Origin: Luteimonas padinae
Lineage (GTDB): Bacteria; Pseudomonadota; Gammaproteobacteria; Xanthomonadales; Xanthomonadaceae
NCBI RefSeq assembly: GCF_014652935.1
Contig: NZ_BMZT01000001.1
Span: forward strand, 248,001-312,000
Length of the DNA: 64,000 nucleotides
Direction: 5' to 3'
Shown here: positions 43,073 through 51,933 of the stretch, piece after piece
Layout: each line of letters opens with the position of its first letter
Position numbering within the stretch: the stretch's first letter is position 1
The notes under the pieces: generated by a model
Seen by the model: the letters and a program-made list of their open reading frames with translations, nothing else
The model's database searches: none
What the model was told of the DNA's origin: nothing
Translations under genes and position numbers: made by a program

Positions 43073-44193
43073 TCCCGCTGTTCTGGGCTTGTGCGGCGCT
43101 GGTCGCCTTCACCTATGCCGGCTACCCGCTGTGCATGTGGTTGCGCGCACGCGTGGCCCCGCGCCCCGTGGCGGTCGACGCGACGCGGCCGCTCCCCACG
43201 GTCAGCGCGGTCATGCCCGTGCACGATGGCGCCGCGATGGTGGCCGCCAAGCTCGCCAACCTGCTCGCGCTCGAGTATCCCGCCGACCGCCTGGAGATCG
43301 TGCTCGCCTGCGACGGCTGCAGCGACGCCACCGCCGCGATCGCGCGCGGCGTGGGCGACGCGCGCGTGCGCGTGCTCGAGTTCGACCGCCGGCGCGGCAA
43401 GGCGAGCTGCCTCAACGACGCCGTGGCCGCCGCCACCGGCGAGGTGCTGCTGATGGTGGACGTGCGCCAGCGCCTGGAGCCAGGCGCGCTGCGTGCCCTG
43501 GTGGAGCACCTGTCCGATCCGGGCGTGGGCGCGGTGGGTGGCCAGCTGCGCTTCGAGGATCCGGACACGGGCTTCGCCGCGGGCGTCGATGCCTACTGGC
43601 GCTACGAGTCGGCGATCCGCCTGGCCGAGGCGCGCAGCGGCTCGGTGGTGGGGCTGAGCGGTGCGCTGTACGCCATGCGCCGGTCCCTGTTCCGGCCGCT
43701 GCCGGCGGCCACGGTGCTCGACGACGTGCTGGTGCCGATGCAGGTGGCCGCATCCGGCGCACGCGTGACCTGGCAGCCCCGGGCCGTGGCCTGGGATCGT
43801 GCCTCGCGCTCGGCGGCGGGGGAGCGCGTGCGCAAGGTACGCACCCTGGCCGGAAACCTGCAGCTGGTCCAGCTCGCACCGTGGCTGCTGGATCCCCGGC
43901 GCAATCCGCTGTGGTTCCGCTTCGTCGGCCACAAGATGCTGCGCCTGGCCGCGCCCTGGGCGCTGCTGCTTCTCGGGCTCGCGGCGATGGCGCTGGCGCC
44001 ACGCCACGGTTTCTATCTCGCCTGCGCGCTCGCGGCACTGGCCGGGCTTGCGCTGGTGGCCGCCGCGCCGCGCCTTCCGCGACTGGCAGGGCTGGCGCCG
44101 GTGCGCCTGCTGGTCGCCTTCGTGCACATGAACCTGTTCGCAGCACAGGCCGCGCTGGCCTTCGTGCGCGGCCGGCGCCTGCACCTGTGGTGA
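43069..44193 (+). CDS. Family 2 membrane glycosyltransferase
   Basis: This 374-residue GT-A enzyme has an N-terminal membrane anchor, VSAVMPVHDGAAMVAAKLANLLALEYP, the acidic motif LLMVDVRQRL, TVLDDVLVPMQ and a C-terminal RKVRTLAGNLQL block, followed by two or three membrane helices. The architecture fits a processive or polymer glycosyltransferase. Its ATG overlaps the flippase stop (ATGA). Confidence 0.9.
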   Translation: MIPLFWACAALVAFTYAGYPLCMWLRARVAPRPVAVDATRPLPTVSAVMPVHDGAAMVAAKLANLLALEYPADRLEIVLACDGCSDATAAIARGVGDARVRVLEFDRRRGKASCLNDAVAAATGEVLLMVDVRQRLEPGALRALVEHLSDPGVGAVGGQLRFEDPDTGFAAGVDAYWRYESAIRLAEARSGSVVGLSGALYAMRRSLFRPLPAATVLDDVLVPMQVAASGARVTWQPRAVAWDRASRSAAGERVRKVRTLAGNLQLVQLAPWLLDPRRNPLWFRFVGHKMLRLAAPWALLLLGLAAMALAPRHGFYLACALAALAGLALVAAAPRLPRLAGLAPVRLLVAFVHMNLFAAQAALAFVRGRRLHLW

Positions 44194-44200
44194 CCGCCTG

Positions 44201-45571
44201 ATGCCTGCGTTCGTCTTCATCAGCCTCTACCTGCTGCTGGTGCTGGTGCGCCCGCAGGAATATCCGCAGATGGCCGGCGCCGGCATCCCGCTGCTGCCGA
44301 TCGCCCTGGTCGCGGCCCTGCTGGCGTGGCTGTTCTCGCGCGACAAGCGCTTCGACGAGCCGCAGTACCTGATCCTGCCGGTGTTCGTGCTGGTGACCTC
44401 GCTTTCGATCGCGCTCAACGGCTGGGTCGGCGGTGCGATGGCGCAGTTCACCCTGTTCGCGCCGAGCCTGGTGGCGTTCGTGGTGCTGGCCAACAGCACC
44501 ACCACGCCGCGGCGCATGGTGTGGGTGATGGTGCTGTTCGCCGGCAGCGCCGCGCTGATGGCCCTGCACGGCGTGCGGCAGAAGGCCGACGGCGTGGGCT
44601 GGACCGGCATGCCGCTGGTCGACGATGGGCGCATCCAGTACCTGGGCATCTTCAGCGACCCCAACGACCTGGCGATGTTGTTCGTGATCTGCCTGCCGAT
44701 GGCACTCCATCTGGCCGCGCGCGGGGGGCTGCTCGGGCTGCGCAGGCTGCTGTGGCTGGCGGTGGCGGGCCTGCTGGTGTACGGCGTGTACCTGACCAAC
44801 TCGCGCGGCGGCATGCTGGCGCTGGCGGCGATGGTGGGGGCCTGGCTGTGGATGCGTCGCGGGCCGGCCAGCGCCCTGGTCGTGGCGGCCTCCGGGCTGG
44901 TGATGATGCGCATGCTGCCTTCGCGGCTGAACGAGCTCGACGTGGCCGAGCGCTCGGCGTCCGGCCGCGTGGAGGCCTGGTACGAAGGCATCCAGATGTT
45001 CCTGGGAAGTCCGCTCTACGGCGTCGGCACCGGCAACTTCACCGCCTACCACCACCTGACCGCGCACAACTCGCTGGTCCTGGTGCTGGCCGAGAACGGC
45101 GTGGTGGGCTTCGCGCTCTGGTTCGCCTTCGTCGGCTACTGCTTCTGGATGATGCTGCGCATCCTGCGCCAGGCGCCCGCGGGCAGCTATCCCGGCCAGA
45201 AGGAGGCCTGGGGCGAGGCGGAGCCGGACCCGTCGTCCGGCGGTGCGCCGGGCGACGGTGCCATCGTTCCCGGATCCGCGCTGGACGCCGCCCTGGTGGA
45301 ACAGTGGCGGCAGGACCGTGCGGTGGCCCTGGTGCTGCTCGTGTCCCTGGTGGGCTTCGCGGCCACGGCGTTCTTCCTCAGCCGCAGCTACATCATCCTG
45401 CTCTACCTGCTGGCGGCCATCGTCGTGGCGCACTCGACCGCGGTGCGCGAGCGCTTCCCGGCCGTCCCGGCCTTCCACCTGGCCGGCGACATCCCGCGCT
45501 GGGCAGTCCTCAGCGGACTGGCCGCAGCGGGGTTCTACCTGGTCGTCCGCGTGCTGCTGATGCTGTCATGA
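44201..45571 (+). CDS. O-antigen ligase/Wzy-type polymerase (exosortase-associated)
   Basis: The 456-residue protein has about ten membrane helices and the Wzy_C region (LTNSRGGMLALAAM, GVGTGNFTAYHHLTAHNSLVLVLAENG), where Arg and His residues bind pyrophosphate-linked chains. The start YLLLVLVRPQEYPQ is characteristic of the exosortase A-associated subgroup. It would polymerise or transfer the repeat units at the periplasmic face. The 8-nt gap after the glycosyltransferase is the largest in this part of the operon. Confidence 0.9.
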   Translation: MPAFVFISLYLLLVLVRPQEYPQMAGAGIPLLPIALVAALLAWLFSRDKRFDEPQYLILPVFVLVTSLSIALNGWVGGAMAQFTLFAPSLVAFVVLANSTTTPRRMVWVMVLFAGSAALMALHGVRQKADGVGWTGMPLVDDGRIQYLGIFSDPNDLAMLFVICLPMALHLAARGGLLGLRRLLWLAVAGLLVYGVYLTNSRGGMLALAAMVGAWLWMRRGPASALVVAASGLVMMRMLPSRLNELDVAERSASGRVEAWYEGIQMFLGSPLYGVGTGNFTAYHHLTAHNSLVLVLAENGVVGFALWFAFVGYCFWMMLRILRQAPAGSYPGQKEAWGEAEPDPSSGGAPGDGAIVPGSALDAALVEQWRQDRAVALVLLVSLVGFAATAFFLSRSYIILLYLLAAIVVAHSTAVRERFPAVPAFHLAGDIPRWAVLSGLAAAGFYLVVRVLLMLS

Positions 45572-46797
45572 GCCGACGCCCGATCCGCATCGCCCTGGTC
45601 ACGCCCAACCTCCCGGTGCCGCACGACCTCACGCGTGGCCGGTACATCCACGAGACCGCGCGCGCGCTGTCGCGCCTGGCCGAGGTCCGGGTGTATTTCC
45701 CGCAGATCCGGCATACGCGCATGTCCCGCCTCCTGCCGCGCACCTACATGAGCGGGTTGGTGGAACCCGGTTTCGCGCTCGAGGGCATCGCGCTCGAGTC
45801 CTATACCTATCCGGGATTTCCCGGGCTGTCCCGCCTCACCAACGGCCTTGCCGGTGCCCGCGCGCTGCTGCCGCGGCTGCGCCGCTTCGGCCCGGACCTC
45901 GTGCTGGGCTACTGGGTGTATCCCGACGGACATGCCGCGCTGCGCGCCGCGCGCGCGCTCGGCGTGCCCTGCGTGGTCGGTGCGCGCGGATCCGACGTCA
46001 ATGCGCGCACCGGCGTCGGGGCCTGGCTGACCGGGCGCACGCTGCGCGGTGCCGACGGCGTGCTGGCGGTGAGCCGCGCGATGCGCGACGTGGTGGTGGA
46101 TCGCTACGGCGTCGCGCCGGCGCGGGTGCGCGCGATCGTCAACGGTGTCGATACCGCGGTGTTCCATCCGCGCGACCAGGCCGCCGCGCGCGCGCGGCTG
46201 GGCGTCGCGGTCGATGCACGCCTGGTCGCCTATGTCGGGCGGCTGGTCGAATCCAAGGGCCTGGACGAACTCGTCGACGCCTTCGCCGTGCTGCGCGCGC
46301 GCGAACCGGCCGCGAACCTCGTACTGGTGGGCGACGGCGTGATGCGCGCCCGCCTGGTCGCGAAGATCGCCGCCGCGGGCGTGGCGGACTGCGTGCGCAT
46401 CACCGGCGGCATGGACCACGCCGGCGTCGCCGGCTGGATCGCCGCGGCGGACGTGCTGGCGCTGCCGAGCTGGGCGGAAGGCTATCCCAACGTGCTGGTG
46501 GAGGCGTTGGCCTGCGGCTGTCCGGTGGTGGCCACCGACGTCGGCGGCGCCGCCGAGATCGTCGCGCCCGGCACCGGCCTCCTGGTTCCCGCACGCGACC
46601 CGGCGCGGCTTGCGCAGGCGCTGGCCGAGGCGCTCGCGCGGCCCTGGGACCGGGCCGCCATCGCGCGTGCCACCGCGCGCGACTGGGACGACGTGGCGCG
46701 CGAAACGCTCGCCGCCTGCGTCGAAGTCCTCGAAGCCCGGGGTGGTCCAGCGCGTGCATCCGCCGCTCCCGGCGAGCGCATGCGGGCGTCCGGATAG
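45568..46797 (+). CDS. Family 4 glycosyltransferase (exopolysaccharide operon)
   Basis: The 409-residue GT-B enzyme has RIALVTPNLPVPHDLTRGRYIHETARAL, a GARGSDVN segment, VAYVGRLVESKGLDELVDAF and the acceptor-site motif WAEGYPNVLVEALACGCPVVAT. The ATG overlaps the preceding stop by 4 nt. After it, a 92-bp gap precedes the second carrier protein, the only likely place for an internal promoter in this operon. Confidence 0.93.
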   Translation: MSRRPIRIALVTPNLPVPHDLTRGRYIHETARALSRLAEVRVYFPQIRHTRMSRLLPRTYMSGLVEPGFALEGIALESYTYPGFPGLSRLTNGLAGARALLPRLRRFGPDLVLGYWVYPDGHAALRAARALGVPCVVGARGSDVNARTGVGAWLTGRTLRGADGVLAVSRAMRDVVVDRYGVAPARVRAIVNGVDTAVFHPRDQAAARARLGVAVDARLVAYVGRLVESKGLDELVDAFAVLRAREPAANLVLVGDGVMRARLVAKIAAAGVADCVRITGGMDHAGVAGWIAAADVLALPSWAEGYPNVLVEALACGCPVVATDVGGAAEIVAPGTGLLVPARDPARLAQALAEALARPWDRAAIARATARDWDDVARETLAACVEVLEARGGPARASAAPGERMRASG

Positions 46798-46889
46798 ACG
46801 ATGTTTCCGCGTTCTCAAGCTGGACAGGGGAATGCCGGCGACCACAGTCGTGCCCGCAGGGCCCCCCGCAAGCCGAGGCGCGACAGACG

Positions 46890-47147
46890 ATGGACTACAA
46901 GGCCAGGATCAAGCCGTTCATCCTGAACAACTTCCTCTTCACCGATGACGCCGCGGCGGTCGCCGACGACGCATCGCTGATCCGCGGTGGCATCGTCGAT
47001 TCCACCGGCATCCTCGAACTGATCGAGTTCCTCGAATCCGCCTACGGCATCCGCGTGGCGCCCGAGGAGATGGTGCCGGCGAACTTCGACACAATCGACA
47101 GCATCAGCCTGTTCCTGGGCCGCAAGGCGGCTGGCGGCATGCAGTGA
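46890..47147 (+). CDS. Acyl carrier protein 2 of the polysaccharide locus
   Basis: The 85-residue carrier protein has its phosphopantetheine serine in GGIVDSTGILELIEFLESAYG (Ser about 38). The second ligase starts inside its stop (GTGA). It shares the design of the first pair at 28835, but differs enough to suggest a separate partner or substrate. Confidence 0.9.
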   Translation: MDYKARIKPFILNNFLFTDDAAAVADDASLIRGGIVDSTGILELIEFLESAYGIRVAPEEMVPANFDTIDSISLFLGRKAAGGMQ

Positions 47148-48664
47148 GCGAACTGGCGGTCCGCCTGCTGCAGACCGCGCGTCGCCGGCCGTCGGCGCCG
47201 GCCATCGCCGACGGCGGATGCCGCGCGGACTACGCCACGCTCGCCTCCGCGGCGCAGCGCTTTGCGGCGCTGCTGCGCGCGCGCGGCCTGCGCTCCGGCG
47301 ACCGCGTCGCCGTCGTGCTGCCCAACCGCTACGAGGCCGTCGTCGCCTGCTACGGCTGCTGGCTGGCCGGGATCGTCCTGGTCCCGCTCAACGCCCAGGC
47401 CAGCCGGCGCGAACTCGCCAGCTGGCTTGCGCACTGCGAGCCCTCGCTGGTGCTGGTGGAGGAGGGGGATGCCGAGGCGGCAGCGGCGGTCGCGCAGGCC
47501 GGGCTCGAGCACGGCCGTCTGGCATTGGGGGCGTCGCGCGACCCGGCTTGGCCGCCCGGTCCCGCCGGGCAGGCCGCGGCAACGTGCGGCGAAGCCGGCG
47601 CGGGTGACGGGTTGGCGATGATCCTCTACACCTCGGGCACCACCGGTGCCCCGAAGGGCGTGGCGCTGGGCCACGACAACCTGCACGCCAACGTCCAGGC
47701 CGTGGTCGAGGACCTTGGCCTGGGCGAGGACGACTGCACCGTGTCCGTGCTGGCCTTCTGCTATGCCTATGGCGTGTCGGTCCTGCACACGCACCTCTTC
47801 GCGGGTGGATGCGTGGTGCTGGAGCCCAACATGGTGTTTCCGCACCTGGTGGTGGATGCGCTCGAGCGCGAGGGCGCGACGGGGTTCTCCGGCGTGCCGT
47901 CCACTTTCGCGCTGTTCCTCGAGCGGGGCGTGTTCGAGGGACGTTTGCTGCCGCGCCTGCGCTACCTGACGCAGGCCGGGGGCGCGATGACCGTGGCCCT
48001 GGCGCGGCGGCTGCGCGCGCAGCTGCCCGGCGTGCGCCTGCACATCATGTACGGACAGACCGAGGCGTCGGCGCGGCTGGCGTCGGTGCCGCCGGCGCGC
48101 CTCGACGACAAGCCGGGCTCCGCGGGCCGGCCGCTGAGCGGTGTCCGGCTGGAGATCCGCGACGAGGCGGGACGCGCGTTGGCGCCCGGCGTCGAGGGCG
48201 AGGTCTGGGCCCGCAGTCCCGGCGTGATGCGCGGCTACTGGCGCGACCCGGCCGCCACCGCCCTGGTGCTGCGTGACGGCTGGCTGCGCACCGGCGACCT
48301 TGGCCGGCTCGACGACGAGGGCTATCTGTTCCTGGCCGGCCGGCGCAACGACATGATCAAGACCGGTGCCCATCGCGTGCATCCGCTGGATGTCGAGGAG
48401 GCGCTGCTCGAACACCCGGCGATCGCCGAGGCCGCGGTCGCCGGCATCGACGACGCCACTCTGGGCCAGGTGGTCAAGGCCTGGGTGGTGGCGCGAGATC
48501 CCGGCCTCGATGCCCGTGCCGTGCGCGCGCACTGCCGTGGCCGGCTGGCCGCCTGGAAGATCCCGCGCGACATCGAATTCCTGCCTGCGCTCCCGCGCAC
48601 CACGTCGGGCAAGGTGCGGCGCGCCGCGCTTGCCGGCACGACCTCCCTGGAGACCACACCGTGA
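47144..48664 (+). CDS. Acyl/aminoacyl-AMP ligase 2
   Basis: The 506-residue ANL-superfamily enzyme has YTSGTTGAPKGVALGHDN (about 162-179), YGQTEASARLA, TGDLGRLDDEGYLFLAGRRNDMIKTGAHRV and a C-terminal RTTSGKVRR Lys region. It should load carrier protein 2. Translation starts at GTG 47144. The NadE-like gene starts in its stop codon. Substrate unknown; the nearby PLP decarboxylase suggests an amine or amino-acid building block. Confidence 0.9.
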   Translation: MSELAVRLLQTARRRPSAPAIADGGCRADYATLASAAQRFAALLRARGLRSGDRVAVVLPNRYEAVVACYGCWLAGIVLVPLNAQASRRELASWLAHCEPSLVLVEEGDAEAAAAVAQAGLEHGRLALGASRDPAWPPGPAGQAAATCGEAGAGDGLAMILYTSGTTGAPKGVALGHDNLHANVQAVVEDLGLGEDDCTVSVLAFCYAYGVSVLHTHLFAGGCVVLEPNMVFPHLVVDALEREGATGFSGVPSTFALFLERGVFEGRLLPRLRYLTQAGGAMTVALARRLRAQLPGVRLHIMYGQTEASARLASVPPARLDDKPGSAGRPLSGVRLEIRDEAGRALAPGVEGEVWARSPGVMRGYWRDPAATALVLRDGWLRTGDLGRLDDEGYLFLAGRRNDMIKTGAHRVHPLDVEEALLEHPAIAEAAVAGIDDATLGQVVKAWVVARDPGLDARAVRAHCRGRLAAWKIPRDIEFLPALPRTTSGKVRRAALAGTTSLETTP

Positions 48665-49656
48665 GCGAACTCGGCCCCCACGTGCTCGAACTCGACCTGG
48701 AGGCGGAAGCCGACCGGATCGCCGCCTGGCTTCGCGACGCCACCGCGCGCACGCTGCGCCGCCGTGGCCTGGTGGTCGCGATCTCGGGTGGAATCGATTC
48801 CTCCTGCTGCGCGGCGCTTGCGGTGCGCGCGCTTGGTCCCGGCCGGGTGCTGGGGCTGATCCTGCCCGAGCGTGACTCCTCCGACGACAGCGCCATCCGC
48901 GCCCGTGTCCTGGCCGGGCACCTCGGCATCGAGGTCGAGACCGTGGACATCGCGCCGGCGCTGGAGGCACTGGGCTGCTATCGCGAGCGTGATGCCGCGG
49001 TGCGCAACGCGCTGCCCGGCTACGGCCACGACTGGCGCTTCAAGATCGCCATCGAGGGCGGCACCGAGGGCCGGATCAACGTGTTCCGCCTGGTGGCAGA
49101 GGATCCCGCGGGCGGGCGCCACGAGCGCGTGCTGGGCCTGGCCGACTACCTGCGGATCGTGGCCGCGACCAACTACAAGCAGCGCGTGCGCAAGACCATC
49201 GAATACTTCCATGCCGATCGCCTCAACTACGCCGTGGTCGGCACGCCCAACCGCCTGGAGTACGACCAGGGTTTCTTCGTGAAGAACGGCGACGGATCGG
49301 CCGATGTCAAGCCGATCGCCCACCTCTACAAGACCCAGGTGTACGCCATGGCGCGCCACCTCGGCCTGCCCGAACGGGTGTGCGCGGCCATTCCCACCAC
49401 CGATACCTACAGCCTCGCGCAGGGCCAGGACGAGTTCTATTTCGCGCTGCCCCATGCCGGGATGGACCTTGCGCTGTGGGCGCTCGAGCACGGGCGCAGC
49501 GCCGCCGAACTGGCACGCGCGCTGGGAATGTCCCTGGCCCAGGCCGAGGCGGTGTACGTCGACATCGCCAACAAGCGGCGCACCACGGGCTACCTGCACG
49601 AACGCCCGCTGCTCGTGCCCGGCCATGCGGTCACGCGGGAGGAGGTGGCGGCTTGA
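48661..49656 (+). CDS. NadE-family amide-forming ligase of the polysaccharide operon
   Basis: The 331-residue protein has the PP-loop ISGGIDSSCCAALAVRAL (about 41-58) and NadE hallmarks (RVRKTIEYFHADRLNYAVVGTPNRLEYDQGFFVKNGDGSAD, LYKTQVYAMARHL). NadE makes NAD by adenylating and amidating a carboxylate. In this operon, between an AMP-ligase and GNAT proteins, a repurposed enzyme that amidates a sugar acid or carrier-bound acid seems as likely as a housekeeping NAD synthetase. It has no glutaminase domain. The start is GTG 48661. Confidence 0.82.
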   Translation: MSELGPHVLELDLEAEADRIAAWLRDATARTLRRRGLVVAISGGIDSSCCAALAVRALGPGRVLGLILPERDSSDDSAIRARVLAGHLGIEVETVDIAPALEALGCYRERDAAVRNALPGYGHDWRFKIAIEGGTEGRINVFRLVAEDPAGGRHERVLGLADYLRIVAATNYKQRVRKTIEYFHADRLNYAVVGTPNRLEYDQGFFVKNGDGSADVKPIAHLYKTQVYAMARHLGLPERVCAAIPTTDTYSLAQGQDEFYFALPHAGMDLALWALEHGRSAAELARALGMSLAQAEAVYVDIANKRRTTGYLHERPLLVPGHAVTREEVAA

Positions 49657-50729
49657 ACGCGCTCCTGGCCCCGGAAACGTTCGTCTACCGCATCCGCGAC
49701 GGGGAGGCGGTGGGTGATGCGCGCAGCGCCGCCATCCAGGCCTGGCGCGGCAGCCTGGGCGACGACGATGTCCTGCTGGCGGCCCGCTACGACGCCCTGG
49801 TGCTGAATTCGCCGCACGGCCGTCCTCTGTTGCGCTTCGTCGAACACGTCGACGACGGCGTGGTCGGCTTCCTCGCGGTCGCGCCAAGGCCGATGTGCGC
49901 CGACGGCCGACGCCTGCGCGCCGGCGTGCTCTCGCACCTGGCCATCCATCCGGCGCACCGCTCGCTCGGACCGGCGCTGATGCTGATCGAGGCTGCGGTG
50001 GAAGCGGCCGGGGAGCACTTCGATTTCGTGTACGGCATCCCCAATGCCCACCAGGGGGCCAGCGCGGCGCTGCGGCGTGCCGGCATGCGTCGCTGGGCGG
50101 ACATGGAGCGCAGCGTCCGCGTCGTCCGCCACGGACACTATCTGTCGCGTCGCCTGCCACGCCTGCTGGTGCCAGCGGCGGGCACCGTGCTGGATGCTGC
50201 CGACGCCATCGTCCGCGCCTGGCAGGGACTTCGCGGACCGCGCCTGCGCGCGCGCTGGGTGGACCGTTTCGAGCCCGCGATGCAGGCCGCTTGGGATGGG
50301 GCGGGCCCGCACCCGGCGGCCACTGCCGTGCGCGACGCCACCATGTTGCGCTGGCGCTTCGACGCGGGCGTGGGCCTGCGCATGCGTTACCTGCTACTCG
50401 AGGACCGTGCCGGCCGCGTACGGGCATGGTTCGCGTGCGCGGTCGAGCCGCAGTGGCCGCAGCTGCTCGACGTGCACGATTTCTGGTCGGTCGACGCGTG
50501 CGAGGGCATTCCGCAGGCGGCGCTTCTGCGGCTGCTGGAGCAGGCCCGCCGCAGCGGGCATGTCGCCGTCAGCCTGCGCGCCGCCCTCGACGCCGCCGCA
50601 GCGTCCCCTTGGCGTGCCTGCGGGTTCCGCGTGCGTGGGACGCAGCAACTGGTGGTGCGATGGTTCGATCCGGGCCTCGCCGCGTCGCCGCCGCCGCCGC
50701 ACCTGACCTATATCGACCAGGATGGCTGA
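49653..50729 (+). CDS. GNAT-family acyltransferase (TTG start)
   Basis: The 358-residue protein has a GNAT acetyl-CoA-binding core (LRAGVLSHLAIHPAHRSLGPALMLIEAAVEAA, FDFVYGIPNAHQGASAALRRAGM) and a second, less conserved GNAT-like half (RAWFACAVE, AALLRLLEQARRSGHVAVSL). The most credible start is TTG 49653, with AGGAGG 8 nt before it, overlapping the NadE-like stop; no ATG in frame lies nearby. It may acylate sugars or transfer the group carried by the ACP. Confidence 0.78.
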   Translation: MNALLAPETFVYRIRDGEAVGDARSAAIQAWRGSLGDDDVLLAARYDALVLNSPHGRPLLRFVEHVDDGVVGFLAVAPRPMCADGRRLRAGVLSHLAIHPAHRSLGPALMLIEAAVEAAGEHFDFVYGIPNAHQGASAALRRAGMRRWADMERSVRVVRHGHYLSRRLPRLLVPAAGTVLDAADAIVRAWQGLRGPRLRARWVDRFEPAMQAAWDGAGPHPAATAVRDATMLRWRFDAGVGLRMRYLLLEDRAGRVRAWFACAVEPQWPQLLDVHDFWSVDACEGIPQAALLRLLEQARRSGHVAVSLRAALDAAAASPWRACGFRVRGTQQLVVRWFDPGLAASPPPPHLTYIDQDG

Positions 50730-51930
50730 CGTGGTGGCATGCATGGCCCTTGGCCGCCCGGCGGCCGATCCGCAGCCCCTGTCCGGAGAGCTGCTGCCCC
50801 TGGAGCAGTGTCCCTGGCTGGCGGCGGAATGGATGGCGCTCGAACGCCGCGCCGACTGCTCGCCGTTCTCCAGCTGGCACTGGGTGTCGACCTGGCTGGA
50901 ACAGCTTCCGCCCACGGTGCGGCCGCTCGTGTTCCGGGCCCACGGCAGTGGAGGCGTGGAGGCGCTGGGGCTGCTGGTCGATGCCAGGGAGCGCGGGGGC
51001 GGCCGCGTGTTCGGACGCCGCTCCTTGCACCTGCAGGAGACCGGGGATGCCGCGCTCGACGAGATCACGATCGAATACGCGGGCCTGCTCGCGCCGGACG
51101 ACCGGCTCGAGAGCGCCTACCGGGCGCTCTTCGCGGCGCTGGGACGGCTGCCGCGGGACTGGCGGCGACTGCGCCTGAGCACCTCGGCGCATGGTGATGC
51201 GATCGCCGCCGCGCTGCCGGCCGGCATGCAGGCCGCCAGCGTGCGTGCGCGGCCCTGCTACCGCGTCGACCTGGGGGCGGTGCGCGAGGCGCCTGGCGGC
51301 TATCTCGAGGTCCTGGGCCGCAAATCGCGAGGCGCCCTGCGCCAGACCCTGCGTGCCTACGGTGCGCTGGGCGAGCTGCGTGCCGAGACCACCCGCGACC
51401 CCGTGCAGGCGCTGGCCTGGTTCGATGCCTTCGAAGCCCTGCACACCGCCTACTGGCAGTCGCGTGGCGTCGGTGGCTGCTTCGCCTCGGATTTCTTCGG
51501 CCGCTTCCATCGCGCGCTCCTCGCTCGCACGGCGGCCGAGGGCTTCGCGCGGATGACGCGGGTGACCGCCGGCGACACGCTCGTCGGCTACCTCTACAAC
51601 CTGGGCTGGCAGGGCCGGCTGTACTACTACAACGCCGGCATGAACTACGGCCGTCTGCCGCGGCACGACCGCCCGGGCATCGCCTCGCTCTATGCGGCGG
51701 TGATGCAGGCGGCCGCCGAGGGCGACCAGACCTTCGATTTCCTGGCTGGTGACCAGGAATACAAGCGGCGTCTGTCGACCGGCGAATCGATGCTGCACTC
51801 GATCGACGTGCGCCGCGACGACATGCGCGCGGCGGTCGAACGCATCGGCAGCGGCATCATCCGCCGTGCCGCGCCTGGCGTTCCGCTCGCGGACGCCCTG
51901 GCGGCCGTGCCGGCACCCTCGGAGGAATGA
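50722..51930 (+). CDS. FemAB/CelD-like GNAT protein
   Basis: The 402-residue protein resembles the BcsL/CelD acetyltransferase family and the FemAB-like proteins found in exosortase loci (WVSTWLEQLPPTVRPLVF, EVLGRKSRGALRQTLRAYGALG, GDTLVGYLYNLGWQGRLYYYNAGMN, FDFLAGDQEYKRRLS). FemAB relatives move aminoacyl groups, which suits the neighbouring activation enzymes. It overlaps the previous gene by 8 nt. Confidence 0.85.
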   Translation: MADVVACMALGRPAADPQPLSGELLPLEQCPWLAAEWMALERRADCSPFSSWHWVSTWLEQLPPTVRPLVFRAHGSGGVEALGLLVDARERGGGRVFGRRSLHLQETGDAALDEITIEYAGLLAPDDRLESAYRALFAALGRLPRDWRRLRLSTSAHGDAIAAALPAGMQAASVRARPCYRVDLGAVREAPGGYLEVLGRKSRGALRQTLRAYGALGELRAETTRDPVQALAWFDAFEALHTAYWQSRGVGGCFASDFFGRFHRALLARTAAEGFARMTRVTAGDTLVGYLYNLGWQGRLYYYNAGMNYGRLPRHDRPGIASLYAAVMQAAAEGDQTFDFLAGDQEYKRRLSTGESMLHSIDVRRDDMRAAVERIGSGIIRRAAPGVPLADALAAVPAPSEE

Positions 51931-51933
51931 GCA

